DNA of 5,516 nucleotides from assembly GCA_021604605.1 (NCBI GenBank), contig BQJH01000200.1, positions 1 through 5,516 on the forward strand, in the 5' to 3' direction. Of the stretch, positions 1 through 5,516 are shown piece after piece. A program made the position numbers and the translations under genes. Within the stretch, counting starts at the first letter, position 1; each line of letters starts with the position of its first letter. Under the pieces are notes generated by a model. It was not told the DNA's origin. It saw only the letters and a list, made by a program, of their open reading frames with translations, and did no database searches. Origin of the DNA: Hyphococcus sp. (GTDB taxonomy: Bacteria; Pseudomonadota; Alphaproteobacteria; Caulobacterales; Parvularculaceae).

Positions 1-316
1 ACACCCATACGGCGCCCACCCCAACAACTGCGCCTAGAAATTCAACAATGGGATAACGACGCGAAATAGCAATCGAGCAATTGGCGCAGCGTCCGCCTAG
101 AATAAAATAGCTGACAAGGGGGATGTTATGGCGCGCTTTAATAGTCGACCGGCAAGAGGGACAATAAGACCGTGGGCAGAACAAATTTCCACGTGAAGCG
201 CTCTCTTCACTCACCAACCCCCACAGTATCGGTCCGCGCCAGATTACAACATTAAGGAAGCTGCCTATCAGACCGCCAAGAATGACCCCTGCAAAGATAT
301 GAATCCAAATGAGCAT
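1..316 (-). CDS. Prepilin peptidase (A24 leader peptidase), N-terminal part, cut by the window edge
   Basis: The first 105 codons of an inner-membrane aspartic protease. The family cleaves, and often N-methylates, type IV prepilins or type II secretion pseudopilins. Visible: a hydrophobic first membrane segment (residues 7-26) running into the family signature GSFLNVVIWR (18-27), then FCPRSYCPSC (46-55) and RCANC (76-80). This gives the paired CxxC motifs (C52/C55 and C77/C80) of the cytoplasmic zinc domain seen in PilD/GspO-type enzymes. RRYPIVEFLGA (86-96) then opens the second membrane segment. Family members are usually about 250-290 residues, so well over half is missing. That missing part includes both catalytic aspartates and the GxGD motif, so activity cannot be judged. 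The ATG at 316 is chosen because an in-frame TAA lies four codons upstream. No Shine-Dalgarno is evident. No pilin or secretion genes are visible nearby. The family call is firm. Which pilus or secretion system it serves, and so whether it is pilD or gspO, cannot be told. Confidence 0.92.
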   Translation of the reverse strand, partial: MLIWIHIFAGVILGGLIGSFLNVVIWRGPILWGLVSEESASRGNLFCPRSYCPSCRSTIKARHNIPLVSYFILGGRCANCSIAISRRYPIVEFLGAVVGVGAVWV

Positions 317-326
317 AATCTGATTT

Positions 327-355
327 TATGTACGACATACGCATTCTCGCGACAA
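327..355 (-). promoter_or_regulatory. Weak promoter candidate for the prepilin peptidase
   Basis: Reading the minus strand, TTGTCG (355-350) is followed after exactly 17 bases by TACATA (332-327). This is a passable but imperfect match to a -35/-10 pair. The predicted transcript start would lie only about four bases before the ATG at 316, which fits the absence of a ribosome binding site (a near-leaderless mRNA). The -10 overlaps a small inverted repeat, TATGT-ACG-ACATA (327-339), which could be an operator or chance. This is inference from hexamer matching only. Confidence 0.2.
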
Positions 356-387
356 CAAACCAAAGCCTAAAGCATCACTGCGCCCCC

Positions 388-915
388 CTATTGTAAGATT
401 AGCACCTCATTCGGGCATTGCTGCATGAGCTGAGAGATTGCACCGGTTGATCCTTTTGCACTGAACTCCCGCACATCCCGCCCCGATTTCACAACTACAC
501 GCGAGGTTGCTTTTTGAATGGATTTTGCCATCTCGACGGCTTCATTATCAAAAATTGCCGCCCATAGAGTCGGCTTTGTTCGTGAATTTGTAATATCGCC
601 AAAAATTGCGATTTGGCCGAATAAGTCGTCGGAAATGGCGTTTGGAGACTTTTGCGATAGCGCGCCATTTACTCTGCCTACGGAGACTATTTTTTCCGCA
701 AACTGGAGAATACAGGCGGTGAAAGACCCGGCATCACGGGCCTTCGCTCGGAAGCTGAATAAGTCGTCGTTTCGGTGGGACTGAATGGTGGGCGGGGCAG
801 TTCCACCATAACTAGTCTCAGCAGCACAATTCCCTGCTAAATGGGAATTTACAGGGAAAATCTGTTTTTTGGCCAATTGCCAGAGAAATCTCCGTAAATA
901 AAGTAGCTTATTCAA
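388..915 (-). CDS. Hypothetical protein, possibly a decayed small secreted-type protein; uncertain gene
   Basis: An open frame of 175 codons with a TTG start. No ATG or GTG start is available before residue 129, and I see no convincing signal peptide or membrane segment. Residues 1 to about 36 are encoded by the TTCCC/GGGAA repeat DNA described separately, and the same frame stays open upstream through the repeats to a TAG at 999-997. The C-terminal third (about 110-168, with AKGSTGAISQLMQQC near the end) faintly resembles the last strand and helix of small alphaproteobacterial secreted proteins that end in a Gly-Ser/Thr-x-x-Ala-Ile then Cys pattern, such as IalB-like proteins. This comparison is from memory and weak. 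DDLF occurs twice, 46 codons apart, from an exact 13-base direct repeat (619-631 and 757-769). It ends 71 bases before the peptidase start on the same strand. It may be a gene remnant extended by chance into repeat DNA. Confidence 0.35.
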   Translation of the reverse strand: MNKLLYLRRFLWQLAKKQIFPVNSHLAGNCAAETSYGGTAPPTIQSHRNDDLFSFRAKARDAGSFTACILQFAEKIVSVGRVNGALSQKSPNAISDDLFGQIAIFGDITNSRTKPTLWAAIFDNEAVEMAKSIQKATSRVVVKSGRDVREFSAKGSTGAISQLMQQCPNEVLILQ

Positions 916-998
916 ACACTTATGGGCAAATTCCCTAAAATATTTAAAAGGGAAAATTTGCGATCTAACAGGAAATTCCGCGTAAACAACAGGGAACT
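827..998. repeat. Cluster of degenerate GGGAA/TTCCC (TTCCCTGTT-type) repeats
   Basis: Copies in both orientations: AATTCCCTGC (828-837), TGGGAATTT (842-850), ACAGGGAAAA (851-860), AAATTCCCTA (928-937), AAGGGAAAAT (948-957), AACAGGAAATTCC (967-979) and AACAGGGAACT (988-998). On the minus strand the copies at 996, 975, 954 and 858 read F-P-V or F-P-F in a single frame, so the spacing there is a multiple of three. I recall similar motif clusters as debris in Hyphomicrobiales genomes, sometimes near transposase tails like the one that follows here. That is memory, not a search. No regular unit length is kept, so it is neither a CRISPR nor a clean tandem array. Confidence 0.6.
927..960. repeat. 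AT-rich imperfect inverted repeat inside the repeat cluster
   Basis: Arms CAAATTCCCTAAAATA and its partner on the opposite strand, CAAATTTTCCCTTTTAAATA, pair with a two-base bulge around an AT-rich centre. It is built from two oppositely oriented copies of the GGGAA repeat, so it may be only a by-product of the cluster. The stem is too AT-rich to be a strong terminator, and no T tract follows in either direction. Confidence 0.4.
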
Positions 999-1023
999 AA
1001 AGCTGCGATGGAGTTTTTGGTAG

Positions 1024-1239
1024 GCACAGGTTAACGGTTCAATTCGCCGAGATTGTTTAGATCACCTTATTATATTCAGCGCTGCTCATTTCCGCACTGT
1101 GCTGAAGGCGTATGTTCTCTCTTATAACGGAACACGAACACATCTCGCTTTGGGCAAAGATGCGCCGGATTCGAGACAAGTCACTCCTATAGGAACGATA
1201 AAGTTAATTCCGCATCTCGGTGGACTGCATCACGAGTAA
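1024..1239 (+). pseudogene. Decayed C-terminal tail of a DDE transposase/integrase (rve family, IS481- or IS3-like)
   Basis: Seventy-one codons without a start, bounded by TAG at 1021-1023 and TAA at 1237-1239. The translation carries the familiar tail of these transposases: GSIRRDCLDHLIIF (residues 5-18), AHFRTVLKAY (21-30), SYNGTRTHLALGKDAP (33-48) and LGGLHHE at the end. Intact relatives read roughly ERxIGSIRRECLDH at the first motif, with the catalytic Glu just before it. Here that position is lost and a one-base deletion appears to break the frame (AGGTTAACGG where AGGTTAATCGG would be expected). The catalytic core is absent. The usual end after GGLHH (a few more residues) is also missing, so both ends are damaged. 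It is a non-functional scar of a mobile element and directly abuts the repeat cluster. Family identity rests on remembered motifs and is strong; the exact IS family is not settled. Confidence 0.85.
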
Positions 1240-1276
1240 CCTAGAATCTAGTATTTGCTAGGGACAACCAATAAAT

Positions 1277-1311
1277 TCATGAAAATCGTCGATTGACGCG
1301 TATTTGCATGA
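1277..1311 (-). terminator. Possible weak terminator hairpin after the large gene
   Basis: Outer arms TCATG (1277-1281) and CATGA (1307-1311), an A/T-rich middle, and an inner CGTC-GATT-GACG hairpin (1287-1298) form an imperfect stem-loop that begins 16 bases past the TAA of the large minus-strand gene. On the minus strand it is followed by ATTTATT, which is A/T-rich but not a clean T run. This may stop or protect the transcript, or be chance. Confidence 0.3.
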
Positions 1312-1327
1312 GTTCGCTGCTTTCGAT

Positions 1328-4300
1328 TTAGCGGTCGCTATCGCTCAATGTAGCTTTCTGAGGCAGTTCAAAATTAACCGCAATCGAATCGCGAAGCATT
1401 TTTAACTTTTCTAATTGCGTCTCGGCAAGACCCTTCCAAAGGGTGTCGGAATGTCCTTCGGAAATGGCAAGAAGAAGGTCGATGTCTATCTCGGCATGAT
1501 CGAGAAGGCGCGACACGTCTATGCCAACCACGTCTTTATCGAATTCAGCCTTTAGGCGCGCCGCTTCAAGCAGCACCTTGGCGCGCTCCAATGCGAACCG
1601 AAACCTTAGACGCGTATGCATGCCTAATTTCAGCACCAAGGGCTCAGCACTCTTAAGGCACTCTAACGCCATTCCGAGAAAACGTGGATAGTCATGCTTT
1701 ACGTCATAGTTTCGCGAACGCGCATACCGCGCAATCGTTGACTGTAAGATCAATATTCCTGCACGTTCCCGCGGATACTTCGCAAGATGTCTTCCAAGCT
1801 CAACCGAATGGACCTGCGCAGCGCGCCAAAACCATCCCGGCCGATTTACTTCGTCTCGCCCCTTGCCAAGCCAACTTTCAGCGAAGCGTTCTAGCTTTAG
1901 TAAAACGCGTATTAAGCTGCGCGATGCGTGCCCGCCCAAAACATCCATTCTGTCATTTGGTCTTCTTAAAAATAAATGCTGGCGAAAACTCTCCGCGACG
2001 GCGTAGGCAGTATAAGACTCAGCGAACAAACGGGTGCTATGATCCAACCGAACAACCCTCTGTTCGGCGGTATTGGGCCGACGCCCCGCATCGCGAAGGT
2101 CCGCAGCCAACCCTGTCATCTCTCCGTAGCGATTCAGGAGATCGATCAGCGCTTTCAAATTCATCGGTGACAATTGGCTGGCATCCACATTAATAACCAA
2201 TCGCGAAGGACGGTCCGCAACGAAATTCAATGGTCCAACTTGCGCACGAACTCTCCCGACACACTCTTGAAAACCGCTTTCTTGAAACGACGTTTCAAGC
2301 AATTCGTCAATCGCCGGCGTTACGAAATCGTTGCGTAAATCGACCAATTCATCTACATCCGCCAACCCACGAAGCGCCGCCTGGCTGCCAAGATCGATAT
2401 CCAGCAAGCGCTTTTCTATGCGATAGTTGATGGGATTATCGGACGGCGCAGTTATTCCAGCTAGTCGCGATTGACGCTCATCGAGCAATTTTTGAATTTG
2501 CGGTGCATCATGGCAGCCCACTGCATTTGAAGCGCTTAGCAAGTCGATCACGAACTCAGTCATAACGCCGGACTCATCAACGCCAATATCGGGATTATTG
2601 CCCAATGGCGTCACTCCGCGACAAATTTCGGGGCTCGCTAAGCACATCAAAATATCAAACTTTACATCATCGGCAGCAAACACGCGGGTCAACGGATACT
2701 CAGGCGGACCATCAAGGTTACGGCGAAAGATAAACGAATAGAGCGTGAGCCATCGAGCCTTCGGATCGCTCGGCAAGCAGCTTTCTTCAACATCGTAAGG
2801 GAGCGGCGTTTGCAAATGTCCATCGCCCAGGCTCGCAGCACCATGATACAAACACTCAAGGAGGCGGCGTTGACGCCTCAAAGACGTATCCTCATGAAAA
2901 TCATCATAAAGCGCCAAGATCGAAAATTGGGCTAATGCTTCCTCCGCCATTAAAAAATGTAAGAAAAGGCGTTCAGGGAGATGGCTTGTGGCGCCAATCC
3001 TTTGTCGAACTTTACCGTAATCGTGATATGTCCGCTCAAAATGAGTGCAAATATATTGCCCAATTTGTGCAAAGGAAAACTGGATAGCGCGATTGGTGGG
3101 TAACTCGTCTTTGACGATTAATTCCTGGCGATACTGCTCCAAGGGCTTGCGTATCTTCGGCGTATTAAGACGATCTGTTCTATAGAGCCCGAGGACGCCC
3201 GAACACGCGATCAACATGTCGATTATAGAACGGTTGATTTCTTTGCGATCTGGCGGATGCTGATCTGGATACTTAGCCCGGTGGTAACTCTCGTAGAGGC
3301 GGCACAAGGTTTTTGGTCGTACACCGCCCGGTGCAAGCGCAATGAATTGGAAAAACAATTTCCAATCCGGATTGCTCCGCGCTTCAATCAGATTAAGGAG
3401 CCGCGCAATCATCATATTGCAGAGATCGGCTTCACTACCCGCGTTTTTGAATACAGTCCATTTTGTGTATTTCAGTTTTACGAGCACGCTGATGAGCCCC
3501 ATAACGCTTTCGGACCGCGCATGATTACGAAATAAGGAGTGAGCACAAAGCTTTCGTAATTCGCCTTGATGGGCAATGAAAGACTTTTCAAGATCCTCAA
3601 CGTTAGGAAGCTCAGTATCCTTACCGATCTGTTTGCGAAACCACGCCACTTGCTGGGGAGTTTGAAATCCCAGGACGTCGATTAGCTTGTCATGGCGTTC
3701 CGGTGTTGGGACTTCGATGGACTTTCCGCGCAGCGACTTGAGCGCCGGATGGTCATCCATCGGCGCCGGATCATCACCTCCTTTGGCCTCATGATACATC
3801 GGCCGGTCAGACATGATGACAAATCGATTTTTTCGGAACGTGCTTATGTCGAAAGCATGATTCTTAGTCGGTGTAGGTAGTTCAACAAGTCGCTCTATGA
3901 GCGTAAACACGTGGTCGTCAGAAATCGCTCGCAACAAACTCTGATGGCGATAAATAGCGGGCGAGTCGAAGGCTAGAGGACGCGTATATCCATCAAAAAT
4001 AATGATCGCTGGATAACGGGCCATCAGTAGTCTGGTTTCTCGAATGATCGTAACGATCTCATCAAGATCACGAGGAATTCCGACGCGTCGGCCGCTCCGG
4101 GATTTTCGCTTGGGCAGCTGGTCGGCGGATAACGCACCGGCGCCCTCGCGCTCTCGCCGCAAGTTTTTATCCATATGCTTGTAGAATCGAAATATTCGAT
4201 AGATCAGCTCAGGGTAGCTGTCCCGCGGGGATTTAAGGCTGCGACCATGCAGCGGAATGTAAAGAATGGGCTGCGCGCAGCGGCGTATTTTACGTTCATT

Positions 4301-5164
4301 CTCATCAAACAGCGCAACGCTGAGCGCCGACAAGCCACCGCGCATCCCAGACTGAAAGGGATTGATCAGCTGATACCCGCCTTCTTCGCCAAAAACGTTG
4401 TCACGGATTTCTTCAAGGACTGCATGCCGCTCATCTTTTTCTGACCCAAGAAAAAACTCAAGCGGTCCGGCATCGAACGTATCTGGTTTTGCCGCCCATC
4501 CCATATTGTCAAATTGAACGAGGACATTTGTTTCTTCCGTCACATTGTACGGCGCCAGCGCAATCTCTCGAAATTTAGTGATTGCCTTCGGTCCCGTCAG
4601 GTCAGGGTTTTGGAAAAGCGAGTCAAAAGTCGGCGGCGTCAAGCTATGCTTTCGATACTCTTTTGACATAACAGCATAAACGGATCGAAGCACTGCCTGC
4701 CACAAAGCGCCTTCAGAATACTCCCTTTCAACTTTTTCGGATGGCGTCAGCGTGATTAAATTTTTGATCTGTGAAGCGTTCACTTTTTGCAACCGAGATT
4801 TACATCCAACGATCACTGCCGTTCTGAAATCTTCCAAACTGGGACCGTCAAATTTTTGTTTGACATCGCTCCCCCGACCGCTGATGCAAAACATTCTGGA
4901 CGCTTCATAAACTAGAAGGCGATTGGCCGGGCGCCAATTTTTGACAACCCCCGGTAGGATCTCATCGGCGCCTGACCTGAAATGATCTGGATCGTAGGAT
5001 TGCTTGTGGACCAAGGCCCCAGCTTCGAGCCTGGGAATACATCGCTCCTTAAGGCCGCGAATGATATCGGTCCGGCGAGCGCCAATGATCAGCTGCCAGA
5101 CATCGTCGCCACTCGTTTTGGCCGGTTTGAAACGTTCCCCAACGTGACTGGGCGCCTTCCCCAT
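1328..5164 (-). CDS. Large STAND/NB-ARC-like P-loop NTPase (1278 aa) with degenerate Walker A
   Basis: I do not recognise the gene by name; the fold is read from motif order. The N-terminal residues 1 to about 265 match no domain I know. Next come the P-loop position SGMRGGLSALS (272-282), a second strand PILYIPLHG (299-307), a basic stretch KRKSRSGRR (352-360), Walker B AIIIFDG (386-392, Asp391), a sensor-like strand RFVIMSDRP (447-455, comparable to the TTR strand of NB-ARC proteins), HQGELRKL (532-539, near the GxP position), and a winged-helix-like FIALAPGGVRPKTL (607-620). From about 700 to the end it is helix-rich and TPR-like without a clear repeat. STAND proteins use ATP-driven switching to sense a ligand and fire an effector. 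Here the Walker A Lys and Ser/Thr are missing, so ATP hydrolysis is doubtful. No signal peptide or membrane segment is seen, so it is probably cytoplasmic. The ATG at 5164 is preferred over an in-frame TTG at 5233 because GAGGGG lies six bases upstream, while the TTG falls inside a hairpin. It appears monocistronic and has no visible partner gene. A defence or regulatory role is inference. Confidence 0.72.
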   Translation of the reverse strand: MGKAPSHVGERFKPAKTSGDDVWQLIIGARRTDIIRGLKERCIPRLEAGALVHKQSYDPDHFRSGADEILPGVVKNWRPANRLLVYEASRMFCISGRGSDVKQKFDGPSLEDFRTAVIVGCKSRLQKVNASQIKNLITLTPSEKVEREYSEGALWQAVLRSVYAVMSKEYRKHSLTPPTFDSLFQNPDLTGPKAITKFREIALAPYNVTEETNVLVQFDNMGWAAKPDTFDAGPLEFFLGSEKDERHAVLEEIRDNVFGEEGGYQLINPFQSGMRGGLSALSVALFDENERKIRRCAQPILYIPLHGRSLKSPRDSYPELIYRIFRFYKHMDKNLRREREGAGALSADQLPKRKSRSGRRVGIPRDLDEIVTIIRETRLLMARYPAIIIFDGYTRPLAFDSPAIYRHQSLLRAISDDHVFTLIERLVELPTPTKNHAFDISTFRKNRFVIMSDRPMYHEAKGGDDPAPMDDHPALKSLRGKSIEVPTPERHDKLIDVLGFQTPQQVAWFRKQIGKDTELPNVEDLEKSFIAHQGELRKLCAHSLFRNHARSESVMGLISVLVKLKYTKWTVFKNAGSEADLCNMMIARLLNLIEARSNPDWKLFFQFIALAPGGVRPKTLCRLYESYHRAKYPDQHPPDRKEINRSIIDMLIACSGVLGLYRTDRLNTPKIRKPLEQYRQELIVKDELPTNRAIQFSFAQIGQYICTHFERTYHDYGKVRQRIGATSHLPERLFLHFLMAEEALAQFSILALYDDFHEDTSLRRQRRLLECLYHGAASLGDGHLQTPLPYDVEESCLPSDPKARWLTLYSFIFRRNLDGPPEYPLTRVFAADDVKFDILMCLASPEICRGVTPLGNNPDIGVDESGVMTEFVIDLLSASNAVGCHDAPQIQKLLDERQSRLAGITAPSDNPINYRIEKRLLDIDLGSQAALRGLADVDELVDLRNDFVTPAIDELLETSFQESGFQECVGRVRAQVGPLNFVADRPSRLVINVDASQLSPMNLKALIDLLNRYGEMTGLAADLRDAGRRPNTAEQRVVRLDHSTRLFAESYTAYAVAESFRQHLFLRRPNDRMDVLGGHASRSLIRVLLKLERFAESWLGKGRDEVNRPGWFWRAAQVHSVELGRHLAKYPRERAGILILQSTIARYARSRNYDVKHDYPRFLGMALECLKSAEPLVLKLGMHTRLRFRFALERAKVLLEAARLKAEFDKDVVGIDVSRLLDHAEIDIDLLLAISEGHSDTLWKGLAETQLEKLKMLRDSIAVNFELPQKATLSDSDR

Positions 5165-5170
5165 ATTCTT

Positions 5171-5176
5171 CCCCTC
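5171..5176 (-). promoter_or_regulatory. Ribosome binding site that sets the start of the large gene
   Basis: On the minus strand GAGGGG (5176-5171) is followed by the six-base spacer AAGAAT and then ATG (5164-5162). This is a strong, well-spaced Shine-Dalgarno. The alternative in-frame TTG at 5233, 23 codons upstream, has no comparable site. The start is therefore set at 5164, giving 1278 rather than 1301 residues. Confidence 0.75.
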
Positions 5177-5215
5177 TTTTTGGTTCTCTGAACTCACCCA
5201 TTTTGTCGTTCCTGC

Positions 5216-5248
5216 AAAAAAACAGTTGGACAAAGTCCACGCGACTGT
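5216..5248 (-). terminator. Intrinsic-terminator-like hairpin with T tract upstream of the large gene
   Basis: On the minus strand ACAGT, a CGCG bulge, TGGAC, loop TTT, GTCCA and ACTGT form a ten-pair nested stem interrupted by a four-base bulge. Six more T residues follow at once (5221-5216). The core TGGAC-AAA-GTCCA (5227-5239) is a perfect 13-base inverted repeat. This is the layout of a Rho-independent terminator reading toward the large gene, and it ends 51 bases before that gene's ATG. It could end an upstream transcript arriving from the right, or act as an attenuator in the gene's own leader. The bulge weakens it, and folding energy was not computed. Confidence 0.5.
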
Positions 5249-5279
5249 CTAGAGCACCGCCTCCCGCTTTTTCAGACAC

Positions 5280-5516
5280 CTGTTAAACTTAAGCGGAATT
5301 CGTTCGAGAGGTCCATCACGATCGGAGCCTTCATTGAATATTATTCCCTAGCGTATCAGCTAAGGTAATCGTTCTTAGCGCCGTGAATTTTCAAAATTCG
5401 CAGCAATGCACTCCCGGTACGCTAACCAATTATCAAAAAACAAGCTAATTTGACGCCCTAGAAGCGATACGCGTCGTGATGATCAAAAAAATCGTCTCAG
5501 CTTGAGCCGCTTAGGC
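5280..5516. other. Non-coding right flank with small palindromes; no supported gene
   Basis: All six frames are interrupted by frequent stops. It holds two clean inverted repeats: GCTAAG (5359-5364) with CTTAGC (5374-5379), separated by nine bases, and the 15-base palindrome GAATTTT-C-AAAATTC (5385-5399). Near-consensus -10 hexamers exist on the minus strand (GATAAT within 5436-5441, TAATAT near 5338-5343), but neither has a good -35 at 16-18 bases, so no promoter is called. A 20-codon minus-strand ORF starts at 5334 and is treated under findings. Confidence 0.5.
5385..5399. repeat. Perfect 15-base palindrome, operator-like
   Basis: GAATTTT and AAAATTC are exact 7-base arms around a single C. 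The short, AT-rich, odd-length symmetry is typical of a dimeric repressor site, and it lies about 220 bases upstream of the large gene's start. It could also be a chance AT-rich palindrome. No second copy was found in the window. Confidence 0.3.

Noticed and set aside
518..784. Plus-strand ORF of 88 codons starting at 518
   Set aside because: It lies entirely opposite the 388-915 minus-strand frame, has no ribosome binding site that I can see, and its translation shows no motif. It is more likely a shadow, although the minus-strand frame is itself uncertain.
827..998. CRISPR array or iteron-type origin
   Set aside because: Repeat copies are short, degenerate, in both orientations and unevenly spaced. 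No equal-length spacers and no replication gene are present.
1240..1260. CTAGAATCTAG palindrome and nearby CTAGGG as an element end
   Set aside because: Arms are only five bases and no matching partner or target duplication could be found in the window.
1684..2193. Plus-strand ORF of 169 codons inside the large gene
   Set aside because: It lies fully antisense to the large gene, its composition (many Arg, Pro, His, Ser) is typical of a shadow frame, and no domain is visible.
3257..4444. Several 60-92 codon plus-strand ORFs (3257, 3342, 3692, 4175)
   Set aside because: All are antisense to the continuous large frame and show no recognisable features or ribosome binding sites.
5165..5233. TTG start at 5233 extending the large protein by 23 residues
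   Set aside because: The TTG sits in the loop of the leader hairpin without a clear Shine-Dalgarno, whereas the ATG at 5164 has GAGGGG at ideal spacing.
1..5516. tRNA, rRNA or riboswitch genes
   Set aside because: No cloverleaf-like arrangement, conserved tRNA T-loop sequence or familiar riboswitch core was seen in the non-coding stretches.

Overview
The window looks like an accessory or plasmid-like stretch of a Gram-negative bacterium. An alphaproteobacterium (Hyphomicrobiales type) is the best guess. The guess rests on the style of the prepilin peptidase fragment, the decayed transposase tail, and TTCCCTGTT-type repeat debris of a kind I remember from that group. No search was possible. 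G+C looks close to balanced by eye and was not counted.

Layout, left to right. (1) Positions 1-316, minus strand: the first 105 codons of a prepilin (leader) peptidase of the A24 family, with the two-CxxC zinc domain. The catalytic part lies beyond the left edge. (2) 317-387: a short gap with a weak promoter candidate for that gene. (3) 388-915, minus: an uncertain hypothetical ORF. Its N-terminal part is encoded by repeat DNA, and its C-terminal part faintly resembles small secreted proteins. (4) 827-998: a cluster of GGGAA/TTCCC repeats. (5) 1024-1239, plus: the decayed C-terminal tail of a DDE (rve/IS481- or IS3-like) transposase. (6) 1240-1327: non-coding, with an imperfect hairpin just past the stop of the large gene. 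(7) 1328-5164, minus: one very large gene of 1278 codons that dominates the window. (8) 5165-5516: its upstream region, with a strong ribosome binding site, an intrinsic-terminator-like hairpin with a T tract in the leader, two very short ORFs and several palindromes, but no convincing gene.

The large gene encodes a STAND/NB-ARC-like P-loop NTPase. It shows, in order, a P-loop position, a second strand, a Walker B strand (IIIFDG), a sensor-like strand ending SDR, a winged-helix-like segment (ALAPGGV) and a long helical C-terminal half. The Walker A lysine and Ser/Thr are missing (GMRGGLSAL in place of GxxGxGKS/T). No effector domain was recognised in the N-terminal 270 residues. It is a lone gene beside transposon debris, with hairpins on both flanks, and it is the most interesting object here. 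A defence-type or signal-sensing role is possible but is inference only.

The peptidase, the repeat/transposon debris and the large gene do not form an obvious operon. The debris between them suggests that unrelated pieces were brought together.
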